Source of the DNA: Amycolatopsis aidingensis
GTDB taxonomy: Bacteria > Actinomycetota > Actinomycetes > Mycobacteriales > Pseudonocardiaceae
NCBI RefSeq assembly: GCF_018885265.1
Contig: NZ_CP076538.1
Coordinates: 6,484,001 to 6,548,000, forward strand
Direction of reading: 5' to 3'
Length of the DNA: 64,000 nucleotides
The translations under genes were made by a program, and so were the position numbers. Below the pieces are notes generated by a model that made no database searches, was not told the DNA's origin, and saw nothing but the letters and a program-made list of their open reading frames with translations. Below are positions 56,398 to 64,000 of the stretch, piece by piece; position 1 is the stretch's first letter, and the number at the start of each line of letters is the position of its first letter.

Positions 56398-56798
56398 CGG
56401 GCACCTCCCGGGGTCTCCACCACCACATGGGTCGCCTTGACCACCGCCACCGCGAGCACCCCGGGGCGCAGGTCGAGCTCGCGTACCGCGTCCGCGGTCA
56501 TCAGCGAGACCAGCCGGTGCATCCCGCACTGCAGCTCGACCTTGGCCATCACGGTGTCGGCGACGACCTCGGTGACCAGCCCGACGAACCGGTTGCGGGC
56601 CGAGCGGCCCACGCCCGAGGGGTCGGGCGGCTCCTCGGCCTGTCCGCGGGCGAAGGCGGCCAGTTCGGCACCGTCCACCACCTTGCGGCCCGCCGCGTCG
56701 GTGTCCGCCGACAGCTGCCCGGCCCGCACCCACCTGCGCACCGTGTCATCGCTGACGCCGAGCAGCCGGGCGGCCTCGGAGAACCGAAAATGCGGCAT
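56394..56798 (-). CDS. Excisionase-type HTH fused to a molybdate-binding TOBE domain
   Basis: 134 residues. Residues 1-50 form a MerR/excisionase-like HTH (FSEAARLLGVSDDTVRRWVRAGQLSADTDAAG). Residues ~65-130 are a single TOBE/Mop domain (NRFVGLVTEVVADTVMAKVELQCG...AVAVVKATHVVVE). This suggests a molybdate-sensing regulator of the mod operon, shorter than ModE. ATG 56798. First gene of the operon. Confidence 0.85.
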   Translation of the reverse strand: MPHFRFSEAARLLGVSDDTVRRWVRAGQLSADTDAAGRKVVDGAELAAFARGQAEEPPDPSGVGRSARNRFVGLVTEVVADTVMAKVELQCGMHRLVSLMTADAVRELDLRPGVLAVAVVKATHVVVETPGGAR

Positions 56799-56808
56799 AA
56801 ACGGGAGA

Positions 56809-57309
56809 CTATCTCCGCAGGTGCGGAATCTCCATCCCCACGAAGGCCTCCGCCTCGGTCAGCTCGAGCCGCCTGCGGAGGAACCGCTCCACCACCTCGA
56901 GTTCGCCGGGCGCGAACTCGGCCAGCACCCGTTCGGTGAGTCGCAGCGGCAGTTCCGCCGCGGGCGCCGCCTTCGCCCTACCCTCGGCGAGGACGTCCAC
57001 CAGCACCTTGCGCCGGTCGGCCGGATCCCGCATCCGCCGCACGAACCCGGCGCGCTCCAGCCGGTCGATCACCCCGGTCACCGCGCCGGTGGACAGCCCG
57101 GTCAGCTCGGCGAGCCGCCCCGCGGTCAGCGGGCACCGCCAGTGGGTGAGCAACTCCAGCGCCTTGTGGTCGGTGGCGGAGAGGCCGATCCGTTCCGCGA
57201 GCCTGGCGTGCAACAGCACGGTGACGGTGCTCTCCGCACGCCCGAGCTCGGCGAAGCGGGCCAGCGTCTCGGCGGGCACCGGATCGCCGCGAGCGTCCTC
57301 TGTGTGCAC
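56809..57309 (-). CDS. MarR-family regulator
   Basis: 166 residues. wHTH: LSATDHKALELLTHWRCPLTAGRLAELTGLSTGAVTGVIDRLERAGFVRRMRDPADRRK. Start GTG 57309 with GGAGGAG at good spacing. It sits just upstream of the mod operon on the same strand and divergent from moaA; a half-palindrome lies upstream. It may regulate itself and neighbours. Confidence 0.84.
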   Translation of the reverse strand: MHTEDARGDPVPAETLARFAELGRAESTVTVLLHARLAERIGLSATDHKALELLTHWRCPLTAGRLAELTGLSTGAVTGVIDRLERAGFVRRMRDPADRRKVLVDVLAEGRAKAAPAAELPLRLTERVLAEFAPGELEVVERFLRRRLELTEAEAFVGMEIPHLRR

Positions 57310-57334
57310 CGATCTCCTCCCGGCAGTTCCAAAT

Positions 57335-57352
57335 ATCTTGGTATGTAAGACA
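57335..57352. promoter_or_regulatory. MarR-type operator between marR and moaA
   Basis: TATCTT and AAGACA flank GGTATGT within an AT-rich stretch (57331-57355) in an otherwise GC-rich region, an imperfect palindrome of typical MarR spacing. It lies 30 bp upstream of the MarR start and ~40 bp from moaA. Binding is inferred. Confidence 0.45.
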
Positions 57353-57389
57353 TTTTACGAGTGGCCGGTGTGCGGCTACGCTGGGATGG

Positions 57390-58454
57390 GTGACAGCGGT
57401 TGATCTCGGACTTCCCAGGGTTCCGGGCGCGCGCGTGGCGCATTCGACACCGCGTCCGGACACCCCAGCACTGCTCGACACCTACGGCCGGGTGGCGACC
57501 GACCTGCGGGTCTCGCTGACCGACAAGTGCAACCTGCGTTGCACCTACTGCATGCCAGAGGAAGGGCTGGAGTGGGCGGCGGAGGAGCAGGTGCTCACCG
57601 ATGACGAACTGGAGCGGTTGCTGCGGGTTGCGGTGGAACGGCTCGGCGTCACCGACATCCGGCTCACCGGGGGCGAGCCGTTGCTGCGTCCCGGGCTGGA
57701 GGGCCTGGTCGCCCGGATCGCCGCGCTGCGCCCCCGACCCCGGATCGCGATGACCACCAACGGCATCGGGCTGGCCAAGCGGGCCGCGGCCTTCGCCGAG
57801 GCCGGCCTTGACCGGATCAACATCTCGCTGGACTCGATCGACCGGGACACCTTCCAGCGACTCGCGCGCCGGGACCGGCTGCCGCATGTGCTGGCCGGGC
57901 TCGCCGCCAGCCGCGCGGCCGGGCTGGACCCGGTGAAGGTCAACGCGGTGCTGATCCGGGGAGTGAACGAGCACGAGGCTCCCGGGCTGCTGCGGTTCTG
58001 CCTGGAGCAGGGCTACCACCTGCGGTTCATCGAGCAGATGCCGCTGGACGCCCAGCATGGCTGGAACCGGGCCGAGATGATCACCGCGGCGGAGATCCTG
58101 GACCTGCTGCGTACCGAGTTCGAGCTCACCCCGAGTCCCGCCGAGCGCGGCGGCGCACCGGCCGAACGCTGGCTGGTGGATGGCGGACCGCAGGAGGTCG
58201 GCGTGATCGCCTCGGTGACCAGGCCGTTCTGCGCCGCCTGCGAGCGCACCAGGCTCACCGCCGACGGCGCGGTGCGCTCCTGCCTGTTCAGCACCGATGA
58301 GACCGACCTGCGCGGGTTGCTGCGTGGCGGCGCAGGCGACGAGGACCTTGCCGTGGCCTGGCGGGACGCCATGTGGGGCAAGCTGGCGGGCCACGAGATC
58401 AACGAGGCCGGGTTCGCGCAGCCGATCCGGCCGATGAGCGCGATCGGGGGCTGA
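57390..58454 (+). CDS. moaA: GTP 3',8-cyclase (molybdopterin precursor synthesis)
   Basis: 354 residues. N-terminal radical-SAM cluster CNLRCTYC, GGEP (LTGGEPLLRPG) and the C-terminal [4Fe-4S] Cys set in PFCAACERTRL...RSCLF. It ends in GG, as needed for function. GTG 57390. moaD follows 3 bp after the stop. Confidence 0.93.
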   Translation: MTAVDLGLPRVPGARVAHSTPRPDTPALLDTYGRVATDLRVSLTDKCNLRCTYCMPEEGLEWAAEEQVLTDDELERLLRVAVERLGVTDIRLTGGEPLLRPGLEGLVARIAALRPRPRIAMTTNGIGLAKRAAAFAEAGLDRINISLDSIDRDTFQRLARRDRLPHVLAGLAASRAAGLDPVKVNAVLIRGVNEHEAPGLLRFCLEQGYHLRFIEQMPLDAQHGWNRAEMITAAEILDLLRTEFELTPSPAERGGAPAERWLVDGGPQEVGVIASVTRPFCAACERTRLTADGAVRSCLFSTDETDLRGLLRGGAGDEDLAVAWRDAMWGKLAGHEINEAGFAQPIRPMSAIGG

Positions 58455-58457
58455 GCC

Positions 58458-58757
58458 GTGGACCTGCCGTCCAGCGCGGCACCGGAGGACATTCAGCGGC
58501 ACGAGACCACGGTGATGGTCCGTTTCTTCGCCTCCGCACGGGCGGCGGCCGGGCAGGAGGAGGAGACGCTCACCCTGCCGCCCGGTGCCACCGTCTCGGA
58601 CGCGGTGCGGGCGTTGCGCGGCAGGCATCCCGGCGGGCTGGACCGCATCCTGGACGCGGCCAGCTTCCTGCTGGACGGGGTGGCCGTGCGGGACGTCACC
58701 CTGACCCTGCCGGACGGGGCGGAGCTGGACGTGCTGCCGCCGTTCGCTGGAGGCTGA
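58458..58757 (+). CDS. moaD: Molybdopterin synthase small subunit
   Basis: 99 residues, ubiquitin fold. VMVRFFASARAAAGQEEE start, DGVAVRD and C-terminal PPFAGG with the terminal Gly-Gly that is thiocarboxylated. It partners with MoaE. It has ~15 extra N-terminal residues before the fold; ATG at 58515 could be the true start. It is cotranscribed with moaA. Confidence 0.9.
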   Translation: MDLPSSAAPEDIQRHETTVMVRFFASARAAAGQEEETLTLPPGATVSDAVRALRGRHPGGLDRILDAASFLLDGVAVRDVTLTLPDGAELDVLPPFAGG

Positions 58758-58779
58758 AAACCGGGCAAACTACCTGGGT

Positions 58780-58798
58780 ACCCCCGATGTTCGGGGGT
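58780..58798 (+). terminator. Hairpin terminator after moaD
   Basis: ACCCCCGA (58780-58787) pairs exactly with TCGGGGGT (58791-58798) around a 3-nt loop, 22 bp after the moaD stop. Confidence 0.65.
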
Positions 58799-58861
58799 TC
58801 GTGACCGCGGCGCGATGATCCGTTCACCGCCTGGCCTTACCCGGCGCCGAGGCTGGCCGCC

Positions 58862-59746
58862 ATGACGAGCTCGCGTCGCGCCAGTGCCCTCCTGCTCAGT
58901 GTGCTGGCCGCACTCGGCCTGCTGAGCGCACCGGCCGCGGCCGAGCCTCGTCCGGCCCAGCCACCTGCCCGCCCCCTCGCGCAGGCGCATGCGCACAACG
59001 ACTACGAGCATCCGCACCCGCTGCTGGACGCGCTGGGGCACGGGTTCACCAGCGTCGAGGCCGACATCTACCTGGTGGACGGTGAGCTGCTGGTCGGCCA
59101 CGACCCGGAGGACCTGCGGCCGGGGCGCACCCTGGAGGCGCTGTACCTGGAACCACTGCGCCGTCGCGTGCTGGCCAACCACGGCCGGGTGCACCGCAGG
59201 CCCGCGGCCGGCGGTGAGCGGAACTTCCAGCTGCTGGTGGATATCAAGAGCGGGGCGGCGGAAACCTACGCCGCGCTGCGCGAGCGGCTGCACCACCCGC
59301 GCTACTTCTTCCTGTTCAGCACCTACCTCGCCGGGCACGTCCTGGACCGGGCGGTGACCGTGGTGCTTTCCGGCAACCGGCCGCGGCAGGTGCTTTCCGG
59401 GCAGTGGTACCGCAAGGCGTTCCACGACGGCCGGATCGCCGACCAGACCGATCTCGGCCCCGGCGCCGACCCGCGGCTGACGCCGCTGGTGTCGGACAAC
59501 TGGACCAGGTTGTTCTCCTGGCGGGGCGAGGGCACCTTCCCGGCGGCTGAGCGGGCCCGGCTGCGCGAGATCGTGGCCACCGCGCACCGGGCCGGGCAAC
59601 GGGTCCGCTTCTGGGCAACACCGGACAACCCGGGCCCCGCCCGCACGGCCCTGTGGACCGAGCTCGTGGCGGCGGGCGTGGACCACATCAACACCGACGA
59701 CCTGAGCGGACTCGAGGGCTTTTTGAGAGAAGTTACCGGCCAGTAG
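58862..59746 (+). CDS. Secreted PI-PLC/glycerophosphodiesterase-like protein
   Basis: 294 residues. Signal peptide MTSSRRASALLLSVLAALGL with cleavage after AAA. Conserved AHAHNDYEH (general-acid/base His and metal-type residues), SVEADIYLVDGELLVGHDPED and INTDDL near the end are the TIM-barrel phosphodiesterase (cd08577-like) motifs. Hydrolyses a phosphodiester, perhaps of a lipid head group. ATG 58862. Confidence 0.8.
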   Translation: MTSSRRASALLLSVLAALGLLSAPAAAEPRPAQPPARPLAQAHAHNDYEHPHPLLDALGHGFTSVEADIYLVDGELLVGHDPEDLRPGRTLEALYLEPLRRRVLANHGRVHRRPAAGGERNFQLLVDIKSGAAETYAALRERLHHPRYFFLFSTYLAGHVLDRAVTVVLSGNRPRQVLSGQWYRKAFHDGRIADQTDLGPGADPRLTPLVSDNWTRLFSWRGEGTFPAAERARLREIVATAHRAGQRVRFWATPDNPGPARTALWTELVAAGVDHINTDDLSGLEGFLREVTGQ

Positions 59747-59891
59747 GAGCGACACGCGAATGGCCCTTTCGCGTCAAAAACACGTGACTCAAGCCTCACG
59801 TTTCGTGCTCTATCTCGGACAGGAAACAGCCTGATAACGACGCTCTGACCAGCAGAAACAGCGTGATCGTCGGACTTTCTGGGCTGTTACA

Positions 59892-59905
59892 GTGACACAG
59901 GTCAC
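59892..59905. promoter_or_regulatory. CRP-family binding site upstream of rpfA
   Basis: GTGA-N6-TCAC (GTGACACAGGTCAC), the symmetric core of CRP/FNR-type sites, lies 300 bp upstream of rpfA. M. tuberculosis rpfA is known to be activated by the CRP homologue Rv3676. Confidence 0.6.
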
Positions 59906-60864
<959 letters not shown>

Positions 60865-60906
60865 TTCCTGCCTAGCAGGATCGCCTGGCCGATCAGGCCG
60901 GCGCGA

Positions 60907-60941
60907 GGGCCCCACCGCATATCCCCCGGGCGGTGGGGCCC
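60907..60941. terminator. Bidirectional terminator between rpfA and the 60955 gene
   Basis: GGGCCCCACCGC (60907-60918) and GCGGTGGGGCCC (60930-60941) form a perfect 12-bp stem between convergent genes. Confidence 0.7.
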
Positions 60942-60954
60942 TTCGCATTCCGGC

Positions 60955-61701
60955 TCACCAGCTGGTCAGCCGCTCCGCCACGGCCCACAGCACGCCGATG
61001 CTGGCCAGCCCGAGACCGATCACCACCGGCAGCACGAAGTACAGGCCGATCACCGTATGCGCCAGCCCGACCAGGGCCAGCACCAGCGAGAACGCGTTGC
61101 CGAACATCCGGCGCAGCACTCCGCGGATACCGGTGCCGTAGTACGGCAGGGGCTCCTCGGCAGGGGCGGGCTCGCGGGCGAGAGAAGTCAGCCAAGCAAG
61201 CCCGGCCGCCAAGGGCAGGAACACGCACAGCAGGCCGAAGTACGCGGACAGCAGGAACATGGCGCCGGGAGCGATCAGGTAGACCGCGTCCTGCTGCCCG
61301 GTCTCGACCCACTCCGCGGGCAGCACCCCCGCGTCGACCAGCTTCCTGGTGATGCCGAACGCCACCAGGGTGAGCGCCACCGTGCAGCCGGTGCCGACGC
61401 AGGCCAGGACCTGCAGCGCCCGCAGCCAGCGCAGCCTGCCCAGCCGGATCAGCACCCGTTCCAGCCATCCCGCGATACCCGCGGTGGTGCCGAGCAGCAC
61501 CATGTTGAACAGGCCGTACCCCACGGCGCCCAGCACCGCCATCGTCCGGTCCGAGCCCCGCGCCAGCGCCGTCTCGAACGCGCCATAGGACGTGACGACC
61601 GTGAGTGTCGCGATGACCACGACGTACGCCGAGCCCCTGCCGGGCCCGCCGCGCGCTTGGGGAGCACGGACCACACCACTCGGATAACCACCGCCGTACA
61701 T
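60955..61701 (-). CDS. Integral membrane protein of unknown function
   Basis: 248 residues, about six TM segments (ATLTVVTSYGAFETALARG, VGYGLFNMVLLGTTAGIAGWL, LQVLACVGTGCTVALTLVAFGI, IAPGAMFLLSAYFGLLCVFLP, FSLVLALVGLAHTVIGLYFVLPVVIGLG). A Gly/Pro-rich N-terminus. ATG 61701. It is divergent-distant from the moa genes and convergent with rpfA. No family recognised. Confidence 0.65.
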   Translation of the reverse strand: MYGGGYPSGVVRAPQARGGPGRGSAYVVVIATLTVVTSYGAFETALARGSDRTMAVLGAVGYGLFNMVLLGTTAGIAGWLERVLIRLGRLRWLRALQVLACVGTGCTVALTLVAFGITRKLVDAGVLPAEWVETGQQDAVYLIAPGAMFLLSAYFGLLCVFLPLAAGLAWLTSLAREPAPAEEPLPYYGTGIRGVLRRMFGNAFSLVLALVGLAHTVIGLYFVLPVVIGLGLASIGVLWAVAERLTSW

Positions 61702-61859
61702 GCCCGATATCCCTTCGCCGCCTGCTTCCGACGCGAAGATCGAGCACTACCGGACCGGCATTATCCGGTGCGCACGAACCGTTACACCTTTTCTTCTCCC
61801 CGTACACGCCCCCCGGTGAGCCAATCCCCACCCACCCAAAGCCCTGAACTGTGGCGCCG

Positions 61860-62807
61860 TCAGGGGGAGTTGACCCACTCGTCGGTGCCGTCGGTGAAGC
61901 GCTGGTGCTTCCACACCGGCAGCCGCGCCTTGACCTCGTCCACCAGCTCGGCGCAGGCGGCGAACGCCTCGGCTCGGTGGTCCCCGGCGACCGCGCAGGC
62001 CAGCGCCACATCACCGACCTGGAGCGCGCCGAGCCGGTGGCTCACCGCCACCGCGCGCAGGCCCTGCCTGCGGCCCGCGACCTCGGAGACCACCCTGGCC
62101 AGCACGTCGCCCGCGCTCGGGTGGCCCTCGTAGTACAGCGAGGTGACCGCCCGGCCGTCGTCGTGGTCGCGCACCACCCCGCCGAAGGTCACCACGGCCC
62201 CCGCGGCGGGGTCCTCCACCATGGCGGCGTGCTGGTCCACGGACAGGGTCGCCTCGGTCACGGCGGCCAGCGCCACCCGGACCGGGGCCCCCGCCGCCTC
62301 CGGCTCCTCCGGCCCTCCTGCCGAGCCGTGCGGGGCGTGGTCGCCCCCGGCTAGCTGGTCCACGGCATGGTCGAGCACGTCGGCCAGCACCTCGAGCCCA
62401 TCCTGCACTCCGCCGCGGGAACCGGGCAGGTTGACCACCAGGGTCCGGCCCGCCACCCCGGCCAGGCCGCGGGACAGCAGCGCGGTGGGCACCTTGTCGC
62501 TGCCGGCCGCGCGCACGGCGTCGGCCACCCCGGGCAGCTCGTAGTCCAGCAACGGCGCGGTCGCCTCCGGGGTGCGGTCGGTCGGCGACACCCCCGTTCC
62601 CCCGGTGGTGATGACGACCTGCGGCTCCTGCTCCAGGCAGTCCCGCAGCGCGGCGGCCACCGGCTCCCCGTCCGCCACCACCAGCGGCTCGGGAACCTCG
62701 TAGGAGCGCTCGCTGAGCCATTTCGCGATGACCGGCCCGGTCCGGTCGGCGTAGACGCCGGTGGCGGCCCGGTTGGACGCGACGATCACGCGCGCCGTCC
62801 TCTTCAT
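61860..62807 (-). CDS. moaE: Fused molybdopterin adenylyltransferase-type (Mog/MoaB) and molybdopterin synthase large subunit (MoaE)
   Basis: 315 residues. The N-terminal ~165 residues are a Mog/MoaB fold (VIVASNRAATGVYADRTGPVI, TTGGTGVSPTDRTPEAT, SRGLAGVAGRTLVVNLPGS). The C-terminal ~140 residues are MoaE (AAGAVVTFGGVVRDHDDGRAVTSLYYEGHPSA, AVSHRLGALQVGDVALACAVAG, LPVWKHQRFTDGTDEWVNSP with catalytic Lys). In M. tuberculosis these are separate genes. ATG 62807 overlaps the moaC stop. Confidence 0.9.
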   Translation of the reverse strand: MKRTARVIVASNRAATGVYADRTGPVIAKWLSERSYEVPEPLVVADGEPVAAALRDCLEQEPQVVITTGGTGVSPTDRTPEATAPLLDYELPGVADAVRAAGSDKVPTALLSRGLAGVAGRTLVVNLPGSRGGVQDGLEVLADVLDHAVDQLAGGDHAPHGSAGGPEEPEAAGAPVRVALAAVTEATLSVDQHAAMVEDPAAGAVVTFGGVVRDHDDGRAVTSLYYEGHPSAGDVLARVVSEVAGRRQGLRAVAVSHRLGALQVGDVALACAVAGDHRAEAFAACAELVDEVKARLPVWKHQRFTDGTDEWVNSP

Positions 62808-63289
62808 CGATCGTCCCCTTCCGGACGCCGCCAGGGGCCCGCCTTGCCGCCGTCCTTGCTCTCCAGCCGTACCCCGTCCAGGGTGGCGGCCGGGTCCACC
62901 GCCTTGATCATGTCGTGCACGGTCAGACCGGCCACGGCCACGGCGGTCAGCGCCTCCATCTCCACCCCGGTGCGATCCGTGGTGCGTGCGGTCGCCGTGA
63001 TCGCCACCGTTCGCTCGCCGAGGGTGAAGTCGACGTCCACCCCGGAAAGGGCGATCGAATGGCACAACGGGATCAGGTCCGGCGTGTGCTTGGCCCCCAT
63101 GATGCCCGCAATCCGGGCCGTCGCGAGGGCGTCACCCTTGGCGAGGCCGCCCTCGGTGAGCAGGCCGATCACCTCCGCCGTGGTCCGCAGCACGCCGCTG
63201 GCGACCGCGGTCCGCGCGCTGGGCTGTTTGCCGGACACGTCGACCATGCGGGCCGCGCCCGCCTCGTCGAGGTGGCTCAGTTCTGCCAT
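62804..63289 (-). CDS. moaC: Cyclic pyranopterin monophosphate synthase
   Basis: 161 residues. MVDVSGKQPSARTAVASG, ARIAGIMGAKHTPDLIPLCHSI, GVEMEALTAVAVAGLTVHDMIKAVDP and the C-terminal DGVRLESKDGGKAG are conserved MoaC blocks with the catalytic Lys and Asp. ATG 63289; a longer frame to 63340 is possible. It overlaps the Mog-MoaE gene by 4 bp (ATGA). Confidence 0.92.
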   Translation of the reverse strand: MAELSHLDEAGAARMVDVSGKQPSARTAVASGVLRTTAEVIGLLTEGGLAKGDALATARIAGIMGAKHTPDLIPLCHSIALSGVDVDFTLGERTVAITATARTTDRTGVEMEALTAVAVAGLTVHDMIKAVDPAATLDGVRLESKDGGKAGPWRRPEGDDR

Positions 63290-63370
63290 ACCGAGCAGGT
63301 TAGTACCGTGGCCGAGGACATCGGCGTCGTCCCTGTGCACCGGTCGGCAACGGTTCCTGCTCGACGGTGT

Positions 63371-64000
63371 TCAGCGCAGTAGCCCCGCGGCACGGGCGTC
63401 GTGCCGCAGTCGGTCCCGGTGATCGGGGTGCGCGACGGCGATCAGCGCCATGGCACGCTCATGCAGGCTCTTGCCGCGCAACGCAGCAACTCCGTACTCG
63501 GTCACCACATGATCGACGGTGTTCTTCAGGGTGGTGACCACACTGCCGGGCGTCAGCGTGGCTTTGATCCGGCTCTCCCCCGAGCTGGTCGCCGCGTGCA
63601 ACACCAGAAACGCCTGCCCACCAGGGGAGTACATCGCGCCGCGGGCGAAATCGGCCTGCCCACCCGACGACGACCAGTACCGGCCGGCGATCGTCTCGCT
63701 CGCCGCCTGCCCCATCAGGTCCACCTCACTGGTGGCGTTGATCGAGACGAAGGTGGGCTCCCTGGCCACCACCCGCGGATCGTTCACCCAGTCGACCGGC
63801 ACCATGGCCACCGAGCTGTTGTTGTCCAACCAGTCCAGCAGCCGCCGCGAACCGACGCAGAACGTGGCGACGTGCTTGTTGCGCAGCTGGTGCTTGCGGG
63901 TCCCGGTGACGGCGCCGCACTCGATCAGGTCCATCATCCCGTCGGACAGCGCCTCGGTGTGCACACCGAGATCCCGGTGGCCGGTCAACGCGGCCAGCAG
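63371..64000 (-). CDS. Acetyl-CoA hydrolase/4-hydroxybutyrate CoA-transferase family, C-terminal part (partial)
   Basis: The frame is open to the window edge; ~209 C-terminal residues are present. GRYWSSSGGQADFARGAMYS, NATSEVDLMGQAASETIAGR (the catalytic Glu region) and TEYGVAALRGKSLHERAMALI are the family's C-terminal blocks. Transfers CoA between acyl groups such as acetate or butyrates. The 5' part lies beyond 64000. Confidence 0.85.
   Translation of the reverse strand: MLAALTGHRDLGVHTEALSDGMMDLIECGAVTGTRKHQLRNKHVATFCVGSRRLLDWLDNNSSVAMVPVDWVNDPRVVAREPTFVSINATSEVDLMGQAASETIAGRYWSSSGGQADFARGAMYSPGGQAFLVLHAATSSGESRIKATLTPGSVVTTLKNTVDHVVTEYGVAALRGKSLHERAMALIAVAHPDHRDRLRHDARAAGLLR

Overview
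The window is GC-rich, densely packed chromosomal DNA from a filamentous-type actinobacterium, most likely a member of Pseudonocardiaceae (Amycolatopsis/Saccharomonospora-like). I infer this from codon use, frequent GTG starts and many actinobacteria-only families (SepH, DUF2530, DUF2537, DUF2771, DUF3027, DUF397/DUF5753, Rpf, DUF222-HNH). No rRNA, tRNA or CRISPR array was recognised.

Backbone. Much of the window follows, in order and relative orientation, the Mycobacterium tuberculosis Rv0889c-to-Rv0864 segment as I remember it. The shared markers are citA (5.2 kb), serC (15.4), sepH (17.9), a DUF2537 protein (28.2), a SpoU methyltransferase (28.2-29.0), a MarR regulator (34.5), a DUF2530 protein (36.5), a DUF3027 protein (39.7), a Pro-rich MFS protein (41.4), a DUF2771 lipoprotein (43.4), cspB (44.0), a YccF protein (51.0), moaA-moaD (57.4), rpfA (60.2) and a moaC/mog/moaE block (61.9-63.3). 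Lineage-specific cargo sits between these markers.

Region by region. 0-5 kb: partial lipoprotein, secreted metalloprotease, MFS exporter, pdxH, a TetR regulator divergent from a secreted lipase. 5-17.8 kb: citA; a TetR regulator coupled to an EphD-like hydrolase/dehydrogenase fusion with a tandem operator; an ABC exporter plus two-component system; a decayed XRE/DUF5753 gene next to an intact DUF397 gene; a PD-(D/E)XK-like protein; a serine hydrolase; serC; and a GT87 membrane glycosyltransferase whose reading frame contains an 83-bp palindromic repeat. 17.8-28 kb: sepH, a small acidic protein, a P450-ferredoxin-desaturase operon, a lipoprotein serine hydrolase, a SigE-family sigma factor with partner, and a DUF222-HNH gene interrupted in its HNH motif by a 2.16-kb group II intron. 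28-36.8 kb: DUF2537, SpoU, a GCS2-type ligase, TetR, an iron-box-associated heme oxygenase, superoxide dismutase, MarR/MFS, an NCS2 purine permease and a second copy of the 83-bp repeat. 36.8-48 kb: a sacsin/Hsp90-type ATPase with DUF3027, a glutaminyl cyclase-like lipoprotein, cspB, a TetR-R2lox pair and a K+ channel. 48-64 kb: an acyl-CoA synthetase, a CorA-like membrane protein, a snapalysin-type protease, two phosphohydrolases, a molybdate uptake operon (HTH-TOBE regulator, modABC), moaA-moaD, a secreted phosphodiesterase, rpfA with a long structured leader and CRP-like site, a Mog-MoaE fusion with moaC, and a partial CoA-transferase.

How genes work together. Molybdate uptake and molybdopterin synthesis genes are grouped in the last 10 kb. 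Iron handling appears twice as IdeR/DtxR-like boxes at 31.4 and 33.1 kb, around heme oxygenase and superoxide dismutase. The most notable non-gene signals are the group II intron with predicted in-frame splicing, the 83-bp palindrome that is read as protein inside a glycosyltransferase, and the rpfA leader.
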